Positions 51,603 through 62,592 are shown, counted from the stretch's first letter. The stretch is DNA of 64,000 nucleotides from Lactobacillus helsingborgensis (GCF_000970855.1 NZ_KQ034046.1:48851-112850), one strand, 5' to 3'. Numbers and translations: made by a program. Notes: generated by a model from the sequence alone, not told the origin.

Positions 51603-53837
51603 TTATTTAACTGGACATGCACCAGATTCACAGTCTGTTTGGTCAACTAATTCCAAATCTTTTTGATCATCATTTTGTTCTGCAAATACTTGGGCTACAT
51701 CACCGGTAATTTCAGCTTTTCTTTCCTCATATTTAACTTTATCGATTGGTTCTTTTGGCGCTTGTTTAAGTGAACCACCATAGTATGGCAATAAGGAAGT
51801 TGACTTAATTACATGCCGGTATTGTTCAAAGAGTGGGGTAATCTTGTCACCTTCATTGCTTTGGAAAGTAACGGTACAGCTAACTGCATTATCTGACCAA
51901 TAAGTTTGCAAAAAGGCTTGTGTTGCAAATTGTTCTTCAATTGAAACTGTACCGGCAGAAGCAAAGTTCTTGCTGTCGGCGTGAGCAGCACGCAATGGAA
52001 ATTCAACACAAGTTGTGTTTGGTGAGTAAATATCAGGTTCTGAATAGTAACCACATGCGTCCAATGCTTTAAGCAATGGATCAGAAGCTTGGAACCTAAT
52101 TCTTTGAATTAAGTAGCCGGCATAGTGGAAGTGCATTCCTTCAGAGGCCCCAGCCAATTTGGCAACAGTACCAGAAGGCTTAACAGTTGTGTGCTTGATT
52201 GACTCATTGCAGTTTAAAGTTTTGCTGTATTCTTTATCAGCATCAATGACGGCTTGGTAAGCTTCAGTAACCATTTTAATTCCCTGAGGGTCGTAAATTG
52301 GTTTTTTAATCTTTGCGCCGGTTTCTTCATCAGTGCTGTCTTCAAAGCCGGTGACAACCCGGTGACCCAAATCATTTAACAGCCAGTCTTGAATACCTGA
52401 CATTGAAACACCGATTCTACGATTCTTATAAATGATGTTGCGGGAAATTTCCCAGTCGTAGTCACTAAACGTTACCCGTTTGGCGTAGCGAGTGGCCAAC
52501 CTGAAAACGTCCTTTAGTTTCCAACCTTGTTGTTCTGCAATGTATGGGAATACTTCAAACAGGTTGCATGGCTCACCGTTAGCCAAGGAAATCTCTCCGC
52601 AAGGGTTGGTGCCTTCAACGTCGCCGTCAATATCTTTTTGATAGCCGTCAATAATACGACCATAGTTACGAGATAAGTCAAGGTTAACTATTCCTGGTTC
52701 ACCGTTTTCTCTAATACCGTTAGCAATTGGTTCATATTCATCAAAGTTAGAATCAATTGCTACACTGTTGTTTGATGCCCAACGGTGGTGGTAGAGTTTG
52801 TCTTTATCCTGTTTCATCGTGATGAAGTCTTGGTCGGTACTTGTACCTAAAGCCAGTTCAGCTGATCTTCTCACATTGCCGGCAACGACTGTTTTACCAA
52901 TCAAGTTGCAAATATCCGTACAATCAACAGAAGTTAAATTGCCGCCAACCCGATTGTTAATAATGTTGTTAATATCAAAAAGCATTTCCACTAACGGCAT
53001 AGGTCCAGAAGCAGTACCGCCAAAACCGTGAATTTTAGCCCCGTAAGGACGAATTCTGCTGATGTTCAGTACCAGTTTGGTCTTGTTTTCAGCATTGGTT
53101 TGATTAAAATGCATGTCAACTAAACGAGCATTGGCCAAAACCCAACCTTCACGGGTATCAGGCAAGTTGTAGTATACGTAGTCAGACTTGCCGTCATTTT
53201 GCTTTGCCCATTCGTCTTTGTCCGTTGCACCCAATTTAACCGAATCCGCGTATGAGGCACTCTTTTTGTCGATCACGATTGTTAAATCGATTTTGTTATC
53301 AACTGTTGGGATCTTTTGAATGTTGTCTTGAACAACAGAAAAGCCAACGCCGCCGCCTTTCATTAGTTGGTCAAAAAGAAATGAAAATGGCATTGAAACT
53401 GCTTCTTGCGTTTGCCCTAAATAGTCTGGCACTATATGGCTGTCACCGTATTTTTGGGGACGAATAGCTATAAACCAGCAATTATTCAACGAATCACCAT
53501 TACGCTTTTGGTAATCTGTCCCAGAGACCCAGAGGTTACGACCAGAAGGCGTTGCGCCTAAACCGTAAACCAATTTAAATAGGCTCTTGGCCTCATCAGT
53601 TAGTTCATCAACTACTTCATTTGCAGGAGAATCTTTGAGACGAGGATCAAGATTAATATTGCCTTCGATTACGCGTTTAACCGTTTCATCCCAATTTTCG
53701 GAACGATTTTTTTCAGGAAGCCATCTGGCGTAGGTCCGTTTATAAGTAACCCAGCCAAGCTCTCCCCAGTGGGGAGTGACAGTTTGTTTCACTTGATCAA
53801 TGTAACCCTGATCTAAGGTTATGCTCGTATTTTTCAT
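51603..53837 (-). CDS. rtpR: adenosylcobalamin-dependent ribonucleoside-triphosphate reductase (class II)
   Basis: 744-aa monomeric class II ribonucleotide reductase converting NTPs to dNTPs using adenosylcobalamin. Sequence blocks match the L. leichmannii enzyme in order: TYKRTYARWLPEKNRSENWD, LNNCWF with Cys120, GTNPCGEISL (thiyl-radical Cys), and the C-terminal CESGACPVK redox pair. An extra thymidine-effector region is present. Start: ATG at 53837; a TTG at 53843 is nearer to GGAG (spacing 5). The downstream DUF4430, cbrT and adenosyltransferase genes supply its cofactor. No B12 riboswitch is visible upstream. Confidence 0.96.
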   Translation of the reverse strand: MKNTSITLDQGYIDQVKQTVTPHWGELGWVTYKRTYARWLPEKNRSENWDETVKRVIEGNINLDPRLKDSPANEVVDELTDEAKSLFKLVYGLGATPSGRNLWVSGTDYQKRNGDSLNNCWFIAIRPQKYGDSHIVPDYLGQTQEAVSMPFSFLFDQLMKGGGVGFSVVQDNIQKIPTVDNKIDLTIVIDKKSASYADSVKLGATDKDEWAKQNDGKSDYVYYNLPDTREGWVLANARLVDMHFNQTNAENKTKLVLNISRIRPYGAKIHGFGGTASGPMPLVEMLFDINNIINNRVGGNLTSVDCTDICNLIGKTVVAGNVRRSAELALGTSTDQDFITMKQDKDKLYHHRWASNNSVAIDSNFDEYEPIANGIRENGEPGIVNLDLSRNYGRIIDGYQKDIDGDVEGTNPCGEISLANGEPCNLFEVFPYIAEQQGWKLKDVFRLATRYAKRVTFSDYDWEISRNIIYKNRRIGVSMSGIQDWLLNDLGHRVVTGFEDSTDEETGAKIKKPIYDPQGIKMVTEAYQAVIDADKEYSKTLNCNESIKHTTVKPSGTVAKLAGASEGMHFHYAGYLIQRIRFQASDPLLKALDACGYYSEPDIYSPNTTCVEFPLRAAHADSKNFASAGTVSIEEQFATQAFLQTYWSDNAVSCTVTFQSNEGDKITPLFEQYRHVIKSTSLLPYYGGSLKQAPKEPIDKVKYEERKAEITGDVAQVFAEQNDDQKDLELVDQTDCESGACPVK

Positions 53838-53908
53838 ATTCAAAGTTACTCCTTCAACTAGCAAATTGTTCCACAGACACATCATCTATGGCTACAAATA
53901 GAACTATA

Positions 53909-53924
53909 CCACAATATCTTGTAT
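53909..53924. promoter_or_regulatory. NrdR-box-like element before rtpR
   Basis: CCACAATATCTTGTAT contains ACAATAT-C-TTGT, resembling the NrdR box (ACACWATATATWGTGT) and overlapping a TATAGT -10-like box on the minus strand. A second box, normally present, was not found. Confidence 0.3.
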
Positions 53925-54024
53925 TTACTAGAGGAAAGTTTGCTCTTAAACACAAGTAAAAGTCACAACTTGATGTGCGAGTAAGTTATCGGGGATAATA
54001 AAAAAACATATAGAATTCGAAGAT

Positions 54025-54067
54025 ATAAAAAAAGCATAATAAGCTAAAAATAGCGTTTATTATGCTT
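54025..54067 (-). terminator. terminator of the small membrane protein gene
   Basis: Stem AAGCATAATAA / TTATTATGCTT (54032-54042 with 54057-54067), with a T-run on the minus strand. Confidence 0.8.
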
Positions 54068-54095
54068 GAATATATTTTTGTTTTTAAACTAAAAA

Positions 54096-54281
54096 TTAGT
54101 GCCTAGCTAACGTGAAGAAAAGGAAAATTAAGCCAAGAATAACGACTATTGGCACTAATAAATGAATAAAGAAAATAAAGGCAAGTGTGCAAGTTAAAAT
54201 GAAAAATAAGATTTTAAATATACCAACGCCCAGTTTTATAAATAACCAAATTAACAAGAATGCTAGTAATAGTCCAACCAT
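54096..54281 (-). CDS. small hydrophobic membrane protein, 61 aa
   Basis: Almost wholly hydrophobic 61-aa protein with two helices (about 4-30 and 38-56) and very few charges. AAAGGGGTG precedes the ATG at good spacing and a terminator follows, so it looks like a real monocistronic gene. I do not recognise it; many lactobacilli carry such unannotated small membrane proteins. Function unknown. Confidence 0.6.
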   Translation of the reverse strand: MVGLLLAFLLIWLFIKLGVGIFKILFFILTCTLAFIFFIHLLVPIVVILGLIFLFFTLARH

Positions 54282-54475
54282 GCTTAATCACCCCTTTTAT
54301 CAGAATTAAGTGATATTATAGCTGATTTTTAAGAAGAGTAATAGTAATGCAAGCAAAATTTAAAAATAGTTAATTTTGTTCCCAATGTGTGAAATATTGT
54401 TATAATAGACCTCCACACTAATTTTTAGTGAATACGCATTTTATTCTGCGGAATAATTGGAGAGGAAGAAATTGC

Positions 54476-55186
54476 TTGCGTTATAAACAAATAATTTTTG
54501 ATGTTGATGATACTTTGATTGATTTTGCTGCTACAGAAAATTTTGCTCTGCATAGTCTTTTTCAGGCTCATCATTGGCAGTTAACAGACAACATGCAGCG
54601 TGATTATCATGCATATAATCAAGGACTTTGGCGTAAGCTGGAACAAGGTAAAATCGATTATAATCAACTCAGCAAGACTGTCTTTAGCGAATTTATCAAA
54701 GAAAATTTAGGCATTGATATTGACGGAATTGCAATTATGAACGAATACCGTTCTTATTTTAGTGAAGCTCATAAGTTGCTGCCCGGTGTGATTGATACTT
54801 TGCGTTTTGCTAAAAAGCACAATTACGTTTTAACTATTTTAAGTAACGGTGAAGCCTTTATGCAGAGGCACCGTTTGCAGTTAGCGGGCATTGATAAATA
54901 TTTTTCGCTGATTGTGACATCAGAAGAAGCCGGCTTTGCTAAACCGGATACCCGTATCTTTGATTACTTTTTTGCTCATACTGAAATCGGCCCTGAAGAA
55001 ACTGTCTTCTTTGGAGATGGGCTGCAATCCGACATACTGGGTGCAGAAAATTACGGCTTTGACAGCATCTGGTATAACCACCGTAAACGGAAGAATAATA
55101 TGAATCTGCATCCCTTATATGAAGTAGCAACATATCCGGAATTTGTGGCTTTGCTCAAGGGTGATTTGCAAAAGCAACCGCAATAA
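54476..55186 (+). CDS. HAD-superfamily hydrolase (YjjG/YfnB-like)
   Basis: 236-aa HAD phosphatase: motif I DVDDTLID (about 9-16), motif II LSNG, motif III with Lys in FAKPDTRIF, and motif IV FFGDGLQSDILGA. The group dephosphorylates nucleotides (house-cleaning of non-canonical nucleotides). I choose the TTG at 54476 because GAGGAAG sits eight bases before it; the ATG at 54428 lacks a ribosome-binding site and adds an unlikely extension. Confidence 0.85.
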   Translation: MRYKQIIFDVDDTLIDFAATENFALHSLFQAHHWQLTDNMQRDYHAYNQGLWRKLEQGKIDYNQLSKTVFSEFIKENLGIDIDGIAIMNEYRSYFSEAHKLLPGVIDTLRFAKKHNYVLTILSNGEAFMQRHRLQLAGIDKYFSLIVTSEEAGFAKPDTRIFDYFFAHTEIGPEETVFFGDGLQSDILGAENYGFDSIWYNHRKRKNNMNLHPLYEVATYPEFVALLKGDLQKQPQ

Positions 55187-55249
55187 TTGCTATCTTTTCC
55201 TGTAGAAGTATAGTTCAATCCTGTATAATAATTATTAGAGGTGAGAATA

Positions 55250-56113
55250 ATGACTTTAAATATTCATTCTTTTAATGATACTTATGAATTAAATAATGGC
55301 GTTAAAATACCAGTCATTGGTTTAGGAACTTGGCAAACACCTGACGGTGAAGTAGCCAAGAACACTGTGAAGGATGCACTGGATCTGGGCTATCGCTTAA
55401 TTGATACGGCTGCAGCTTACGGCAATGAGGAGAGCATCGGACAAGGAATTAAACAAAGCGGGGTCAATAGACACGACTTATTTGTAACCACTAAATTATG
55501 GAACGATCATCACGGCTATCAGGCAACTAAGGCTGCGATTGATGAAAGCTTGACTAAATTAGATTTAGATTACCTTGACTTGTATTTGATCCACTGGCCT
55601 AATCCAGCACCTGTGCGTGATCACTGGGCTGAATTAAACGCAGAAAGCTGGCAGGCAATGGAAGAAGCTGTTCAGGCAGGTAAAATTCGCGCAATCGGAG
55701 TATCGAATTTCAGACGGAAACACTTGGATGAGTTGCTGAAGACCGCCAAAATTCGTCCTGCTGTCAATCAAATTTACCTTAACCCAAGTGATATGGAAGA
55801 AGATGTGACTTCTTATAATAAAGAACTCGGCATCTTGAGCGAAGCATATTCACCACTTGGCAGGGGCGGTTTATTTGCTAATGAAACTGTCGTTTCTGTT
55901 GCGCAACACTATGACAAGTCTCCAGCGCAAGTCTTATTACGGTGGTCTTTGCAACACGGCTTTGTCCCATTACCAAAATCTGTCCACCGCGATCGGCTTG
56001 AATCTAATTTACAAGTTTTTGACTTTACAATTAGTGATGCTGATATGGCTAAACTTGATGGTTTGCATGGAGCAGCTAAATTAGCAAATGATCCAGATCA
56101 CACGGACTTTTAA
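55250..56113 (+). CDS. aldo/keto reductase
   Basis: 287-aa NADPH-dependent aldo/keto reductase with the catalytic Asp in DTAAAYGNEESIG, His in YLIHWPNP, VSNFRRKH and the NADPH-binding KSVHRDRLESN segment. Related enzymes reduce methylglyoxal, diketones or glycolaldehyde. GAGGTGAG precedes the ATG at 55250. proC starts 15 bases after its stop. Confidence 0.9.
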   Translation: MTLNIHSFNDTYELNNGVKIPVIGLGTWQTPDGEVAKNTVKDALDLGYRLIDTAAAYGNEESIGQGIKQSGVNRHDLFVTTKLWNDHHGYQATKAAIDESLTKLDLDYLDLYLIHWPNPAPVRDHWAELNAESWQAMEEAVQAGKIRAIGVSNFRRKHLDELLKTAKIRPAVNQIYLNPSDMEEDVTSYNKELGILSEAYSPLGRGGLFANETVVSVAQHYDKSPAQVLLRWSLQHGFVPLPKSVHRDRLESNLQVFDFTISDADMAKLDGLHGAAKLANDPDHTDF

Positions 56114-56128
56114 AAAAGGTGGTAGCTG

Positions 56129-56893
56129 ATGAAAATTGGTTTTATTGGAACTGGTAAGATTGGTTCCGCTATCATTAAGGGCTTGTTAAATGCTAAAAAT
56201 TCAAGCCAAGATATTTATGTTTATGACGGTGGTCATAAGTCCGCTCAAAAAATTGCTGCTGAATTTAATCTGCATTTAGTTAATAGCTACACTGAATTTA
56301 ACGCTTGCCAGGCAGTTATAGTTGCTGTGAGTGGATCCAGTGCTGAAGCTATACTGAAGCAGCTGGGGCAAAAATATCACGGTATTATGTTATCAACGGG
56401 TGGGGGCGATTTAACTCAGATTAATAGTGGACTTGCGCAAGATACCACATTTGCCAAGATAGTTCCTAATACTCCCGTTCAAATAGGTAGCGGAATTACA
56501 GCCATCAGTTTTATTCCTGATGAAAAGCCGGAAGTGATTGCTACTGTAAAAAAGATTTTTACTCAAATGGGTGCAGTTTACGTTGTGCCTGAAAATCTGC
56601 TAGGCATTTATGGTACAGTTGCTGGGTGCACGCCTGCTTTTGTCGATCTTATGATTGCAGCGCTGAGTGATGCCGCAGTGCAAAACGGTATTAAGCGCGC
56701 AGATTCATATCAGATAATTGAACAAATGCTTTTGGGTACCAGCCAATTGGCACTTGCTAGTAAAAAATTGCCGGAAGAATTAAAAGACGAAGTTACCACA
56801 CCGGGTGGTTCAACTATTAGGGGAGTAGCCAAGCTTGAAGAAACGGGCTTTAGAAATGCGCTTATTCAAGCCGTAAATGCTGCCGCAAATTAA
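56129..56893 (+). CDS. proC: pyrroline-5-carboxylate reductase
   Basis: 254-aa P5C reductase, last step of proline synthesis. Rossmann start IGFIGTGKIGSAII, VIVAVSGSS, PNTPVQIGSGI, and the C-terminal block DEVTTPGGSTIRGVAKLE. Lys-Val-Pro-Asn block present. Slightly shorter than average. Followed by a terminator. Lactobacilli often keep proC even when other proline genes are missing, so it may recycle P5C. Confidence 0.92.
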   Translation: MKIGFIGTGKIGSAIIKGLLNAKNSSQDIYVYDGGHKSAQKIAAEFNLHLVNSYTEFNACQAVIVAVSGSSAEAILKQLGQKYHGIMLSTGGGDLTQINSGLAQDTTFAKIVPNTPVQIGSGITAISFIPDEKPEVIATVKKIFTQMGAVYVVPENLLGIYGTVAGCTPAFVDLMIAALSDAAVQNGIKRADSYQIIEQMLLGTSQLALASKKLPEELKDEVTTPGGSTIRGVAKLEETGFRNALIQAVNAAAN

Positions 56894-56905
56894 AATAATC
56901 ATTAG

Positions 56906-56941
56906 AAAAGACACCAGATAAATTTATCTGGTGCCTTTTAT
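56906..56941. terminator. terminator between proC and ldhD
   Basis: Stem AAAAG-CACCAGATAAA / TTTATCTGGTG-CTTTT with an A-C mismatch, usable from both strands. Confidence 0.82.
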
Positions 56942-56984
56942 TGTTATTTAAAGTGTATTTAAGAAGGGAAATGAATTTTACAAA

Positions 56985-58091
<1,107 letters not shown>

Positions 58092-58112
58092 TTATCAAAA
58101 TGGCGTTCTGTT

Positions 58113-58126
58113 AGTAATCGCTTACA
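58113..58126 (-). promoter_or_regulatory. cre-like site upstream of ldhD
   Basis: On the minus strand TGTAAGCGATTACT matches the cre consensus at 13 of 14 positions, about 120 bases before the ldhD start; it suggests CcpA control of D-lactate formation. Confidence 0.6.
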
Positions 58127-58322
58127 ATAATATGGCACAAGGACTAACGCTTAATCAAAAAAGTTACAAGTATTTTTTGCCAAGATAGTGAAAAAAATAA
58201 CAGCAATTTCACCTCAATATGATCACCTCAAACTTGGAATTGGAAAAAATCAGGGTGACAGAAGTTTTGTGTCCCAGCTAAAAAACTATATAATGAAAGA
58301 AATGAATAAAAAGGAGCAGAAA

Positions 58323-59150
58323 ATGATCTTAATTTCGTGGAATATCGACTCATTAAATGCAGCTTTAACCGGAACTTCTTCCCGTGCAGTAGCAACACGC
58401 AAAGTTTTAGAAAAAATACATGCTGAAAATGCTGATATAGTTGCAATTCAAGAAACTAAATTACGTTCAACTGGACCAACTAAAAAACACATGGAAGTAT
58501 TAACAAAAGAATTTCCAGAATATGATATTGTTTGGCGTTCATCAGAAGAACCGGCACGTAAAGGTTACGCTGGAACCATGTTTTTGTATAAAAAAGAACT
58601 CAAGCCTCAAGTGACTTATCCTGTAATTGGTGCACCGGAACCGATGGATCATGAAGGCAGAATCATCACTTTGGAATTTCCTGAGTATTTTGTCACGCAA
58701 GTATATACGCCAAATTCTGGCAATGGCCTTAAGCGTTTAAGTGAGCGTCAAGTCTGGGATGAAAAGTATATTAATTACTTGCAAAAATTAGATCAAGAAA
58801 AACCGGTTTTGGCTAGTGGCGATTATAATTGTGCTCACCACGAAATTGATCTGAAGCATCCGGACACTAATCACCATTCTGCAGGTTTTACAGATGAAGA
58901 GCGAGCAGATTTTACCCAATTGCTTAAAGCCGGCTTTACAGATACATTTAGAAAACTCAACGGCAATGTTGAAGGAGTCTACTCATGGTGGGCTCAAAGG
59001 GTAAGAACTGCAAAGGCTAATAATTCCGGCTGGAGAATTGATTATTGGCTAACTAGTAATAGAATTGCAAATAAGGTTAAGCGTTCTGAAATGATGGATA
59101 CGGGAGAACGTGCTGATCACTGCCCAATTTTATTGGCAATAGATTTATAA
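58323..59150 (+). CDS. exoA: exodeoxyribonuclease III (AP endonuclease)
   Basis: 275-aa ExoIII/ExoA family DNA repair nuclease. Motifs: ISWNIDSLNAAL (Asn), AIQETKL with the metal-binding Glu, VYTPNSGNGL, SGDYNCAHHEIDL (Asp and Asn), WRIDYWL and the terminal SDHCPI-like block, here ADHCPILL. AAAGGAG precedes the ATG at 58323. The 252-base spacer upstream contains no recognised gene. Confidence 0.92.
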   Translation: MILISWNIDSLNAALTGTSSRAVATRKVLEKIHAENADIVAIQETKLRSTGPTKKHMEVLTKEFPEYDIVWRSSEEPARKGYAGTMFLYKKELKPQVTYPVIGAPEPMDHEGRIITLEFPEYFVTQVYTPNSGNGLKRLSERQVWDEKYINYLQKLDQEKPVLASGDYNCAHHEIDLKHPDTNHHSAGFTDEERADFTQLLKAGFTDTFRKLNGNVEGVYSWWAQRVRTAKANNSGWRIDYWLTSNRIANKVKRSEMMDTGERADHCPILLAIDL

Positions 59151-59223
59151 GTAGTTGAAAAAAAGGGATCCAGATGGTTGGGTTTCTTTTTCTTTTGTGT
59201 AAAATAATTTTGAGGTGATGAGT

Positions 59224-62064
59224 ATGAATGAGCCCTTGCAAGACGCCATTCTTAATGGTCTGTACGACCCTAAATATCCCGGTCATGAATTATTAGGGCC
59301 AAAACTGCTGCAAAATAATAAACAGGAGAATATTTGGCTGACGCTGCGCCAAGAGCTGCTTAACTGTCAAAATTTTACTTGGGCTATAGCCTTTGTTACT
59401 CAAGATATGCTCGTTCCCTTTAAAGTAGTTATGGCAGATTTAGCTAAGAAAAACATCTCGGGTACATTAATTACGGGTGACTATTTAGGATTTAATAATC
59501 CCAAAGTTTTTCGTGAGTTACTTAAAATTCCCAACTTGACAGTTAAAATTACGCCTCAAAGCGGATTTCATGCTAAAGGTTATCTCTTTGAACATGAGGA
59601 CTGGCAAACTTTGGTTATCGGCAGTGCTAATTTCACCCGGTCGGCTTTACTTAGTAATTACGAATGGGCCTTAAAAATCAGCTCAAAAAATAATGCGACG
59701 TTGACAGAGCAGATTGCCAGGCAATTGCATGAGTTAAAAAATGATAGTATGCCACTATCTGAAAGCTGGATAAGAGAATATGAGCAAAATTGGGTGAAGC
59801 CGCAAGTGCAATCTCAGGTTCATGTTAATGAAACAACTAAAATTGTGCCAAATAAGATGCAAGAAGAAGCACTGCAGGAACTACAAGGCTTAATTAAAAA
59901 TGGACAAAAGCGGGGTCTGGTAGTTTCAGCTACTGGAACTGGCAAAACCTATTTAGGAGCATTTGCTGTCAAAGATTTTAAACCACAGAAGTTTCTTTAT
60001 GTAGTTCATCGTGAACAGATAGCTAAAAAGGCTTTAAAAAGTTTTCACCAAGTAATTGGCGGGAACTTAGCTGATTATGGTCTATTAACCGGGCATAAGC
60101 ACCAGCTTGAACGCAAATATATTTTTGCCACCGTGCAGACTTTAAGTCAGCCGGAAGTACTTGCTAGTCTAAGTGCAACAACTTTTGATTACATTTTGAT
60201 TGATGAGGCCCATAGGGCAGCTGCACCAAGTTATCAGCGCATTTTTGCCAAGTTTAAACCGCAATTTTGGCTGGGAATGACTGCCACTCCGGAAAGGATG
60301 GATGACCAGGATGTATACCGCCTCTTTGACTATAATTTAGCTTATGAGATTCGTTTGCGCGAAGCACTGGAAGAAAAAATGCTGGCTCCTTTTCATTATG
60401 TAGGCGTTGCAGATTATGAGGTTGATGGTGCTACGATTGACGAAACCACTAACTTGCGCAGACTACTGGCGCCAGAGCGGGTTGACTATGTTTTAAAGCA
60501 GCTGGATTATTACGGTTATTGTGGTTCTCAAGCTAAAGGATTGGTTTTTTGCAGCCGCCAAGAAGAAGCGCGTGAATTAGCGCAGGCCTTTTCAGACCGT
60601 GAACATCCTGCTATCGCCTTAACTAATGAAGACAGCGAAAAAAGAAGGCTGCAAGTAGTTAAGCAGCTGGAACAAGGACAAATTGATTACATTATTACCG
60701 TTGACCTCTTTAATGAAGGAATTGATATTCCGGCTTTAAACCAGATCATTATGTTGCGTAATACGCAGTCCAGCATTGTTTTTATCCAGCAGCTAGGCCG
60801 CGGTTTGCGTAAATATCCCGGTAAAGATTATGTCACGGTCATCGACTTTATTGGTAACTATAAAAATAATTATTTAATTCCAATTGCTTTAAATCAGGAT
60901 GACAGCCGCTCGCAGGATAAGGCACGCGAGGAAAGCTTGCTTCCCAGCTTTATTGATGTTTCAACGATTAACTTTAGCCAAATTGCTTCTGCTAAGATTT
61001 TGGCTTCACTTGATCAGATTAAACTGGATAGTATTAAGGAATTGCGACAGTCATACCAGGAACTAGCGGAAAAAATAGGGCGTCCACCCCTGTTATTTGA
61101 TTTTTACCGTTATGGCTCAACTTCACCCATGGTATTTGCCAATAATCATAGTCTTGAGCATTATGGTGAGTTTTTAATAAAAATGGGCGAACCTGTGAAG
61201 CTAAGTCGGTATGAAAGTGCTGTTTTGTCTTTTGCCACTAAAGAGTTATTGAATGGAAAAAGACCGCATGAACTGCTACTTTTAAAGCTGCTTTTAGAAA
61301 AAAAGCAGGTTAGCCAAGAAGAATTTGAACAAGCTCTGCATGATTATGGTGCTTATATTAATGAAAGAGTGTTAACTTCAGTTGAAGATATCCTTTCTTT
61401 AAGTTTTTTTGACATCAAGCAGGGAAAGACAACTAAAAAGGAACAATATGGCGGACAGCCACTTGTGGTTAAAGCAGATTTATTAGATTATGCGTTAGCA
61501 CCTAAATTGGCACAATCTCTTTTGCAAAATGAAACCTTTAAAAAACTTTTTACTGATGTTATCAAAACTGGCTTGGCATTGAATCACAAGTATGATAATC
61601 AGAAGCAATTTACTCTTTATGAGCAATATGACCGTAAAGATGCTTGCCGATTATTAAATTGGCCGTTAGATGTTTCCGCACCGATGTACGGCTATCGTGT
61701 GGATGAACATGAGACCCCCATTTTTATTACTTACCAAAAAGATTCAAAGAAAAAACGCAACGCTTTATACCATAATACTTTGGAAGATGGCCGCTGCTTG
61801 CGTTGGTATACCCGCACCCCCCGTCATATCAACTCCGCCGAGGTGCAAAAATTACTTAATACGCCCCAGATGAAGCTATTGCTGTTTGTTAAGAAAAGTG
61901 ATGCAATTGGCAAGCAGTTTTACTACTTAGGTCAAGTGCACATTCAAAAGGACACAGTCAAAGAAGAATTGCTGGGGCCGAAGAAAAAAGCAGCGGTAGG
62001 GATGAATTTGTTGCTGGAAAAGCCGTTGAATACAAAAATGTATGAGTTATTATTTGATGAATAA
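59224..62064 (+). CDS. DEAD/DEAH helicase with N-terminal PLD nuclease domain and DUF3427
   Basis: 946-aa fusion. Residues 1-160 form a phospholipase-D-like nuclease domain (HAKGYLF with His116 and Lys118; GSANFT). Then an SF2 helicase: Walker A SATGTGKT (235-242), DEAH (327-330), GMTATPERMD, and motif VI QQLGRGLRKY. The C-terminal DUF3427 region runs to the end. Similar proteins are widespread in firmicutes and may act in DNA repair or defence. GAGGTG precedes the ATG at 59224. A single-gene unit with a terminator; no defence genes are adjacent. Confidence 0.87.
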   Translation: MNEPLQDAILNGLYDPKYPGHELLGPKLLQNNKQENIWLTLRQELLNCQNFTWAIAFVTQDMLVPFKVVMADLAKKNISGTLITGDYLGFNNPKVFRELLKIPNLTVKITPQSGFHAKGYLFEHEDWQTLVIGSANFTRSALLSNYEWALKISSKNNATLTEQIARQLHELKNDSMPLSESWIREYEQNWVKPQVQSQVHVNETTKIVPNKMQEEALQELQGLIKNGQKRGLVVSATGTGKTYLGAFAVKDFKPQKFLYVVHREQIAKKALKSFHQVIGGNLADYGLLTGHKHQLERKYIFATVQTLSQPEVLASLSATTFDYILIDEAHRAAAPSYQRIFAKFKPQFWLGMTATPERMDDQDVYRLFDYNLAYEIRLREALEEKMLAPFHYVGVADYEVDGATIDETTNLRRLLAPERVDYVLKQLDYYGYCGSQAKGLVFCSRQEEARELAQAFSDREHPAIALTNEDSEKRRLQVVKQLEQGQIDYIITVDLFNEGIDIPALNQIIMLRNTQSSIVFIQQLGRGLRKYPGKDYVTVIDFIGNYKNNYLIPIALNQDDSRSQDKAREESLLPSFIDVSTINFSQIASAKILASLDQIKLDSIKELRQSYQELAEKIGRPPLLFDFYRYGSTSPMVFANNHSLEHYGEFLIKMGEPVKLSRYESAVLSFATKELLNGKRPHELLLLKLLLEKKQVSQEEFEQALHDYGAYINERVLTSVEDILSLSFFDIKQGKTTKKEQYGGQPLVVKADLLDYALAPKLAQSLLQNETFKKLFTDVIKTGLALNHKYDNQKQFTLYEQYDRKDACRLLNWPLDVSAPMYGYRVDEHETPIFITYQKDSKKKRNALYHNTLEDGRCLRWYTRTPRHINSAEVQKLLNTPQMKLLLFVKKSDAIGKQFYYLGQVHIQKDTVKEELLGPKKKAAVGMNLLLEKPLNTKMYELLFDE

Positions 62065-62098
62065 AAAAAGTCTAAGAATTAATTTTCTTAGACTTTTT
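62065..62098 (+). terminator. terminator after helicase
   Basis: Stem AAAAAGTCTAAGAA / TTCTTAGACTTTTT with a five- to six-base loop. Confidence 0.87.
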
Positions 62099-62268
62099 CT
62101 GTTGGCTTTAGCACTTTAAAAGAGAATATCATAGAGTTTTCTGCCAGGTAGCACAAACGATTAATTAAAAATATTAAATAAAGATTAATTAAATCATTTA
62201 ATTTGGCAATATCGTGTTAAAATAATAATAAATTTATAAGAAGATTTAATAAAAAGGAGGTAATAAAA

Positions 62269-62520
62269 ATGGCAGAACATGACCTTAAAAACGCGGATCA
62301 AAGTAAAGCAATTCATAGTATTCGTCGAGAACATCGAATTAACAGAGTCGCTTTACCCCTTGCGGTCTTTTATGTATTCTATTTAATGTGGACAGTCTTA
62401 ACAGATTTAGGTTTGTTTCTTAGAATTGTTACGGTCGCATTTTTTATTACACTTGTCTATTTTACTATCTCTGGGACTATGTATTTGAGTGACAAAATAA
62501 AAAAGAAACGTGAAAAATGA
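62269..62520 (+). CDS. small membrane protein, 83 aa
   Basis: 83-aa protein with a charged N-terminus and two transmembrane helices (about 28-48 and 52-72) and a Lys-rich tail (KIKKKREK). AAAAGGAGGT precedes the ATG, and a strong terminator follows. I do not recognise the family. Function unknown. Confidence 0.65.
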   Translation: MAEHDLKNADQSKAIHSIRREHRINRVALPLAVFYVFYLMWTVLTDLGLFLRIVTVAFFITLVYFTISGTMYLSDKIKKKREK

Positions 62521-62545
62521 TTTTCAATGTTAAAAACTTTAATAG

Positions 62546-62592
62546 AAAAGGCTAATAAATCACATTGGTAAATGTTGACTTATTAGCCTTTT
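62546..62592. terminator. terminator after small membrane protein
   Basis: Long stem AAAAGGCTAATAA / TTATTAGCCTTTT with further internal pairing, symmetric enough to act in both directions. Confidence 0.87.

Noticed and set aside
53838..54095. Cobalamin riboswitch upstream of rtpR
   Set aside because: No B12-box or multi-hairpin leader is visible in the short AT-rich upstream region.
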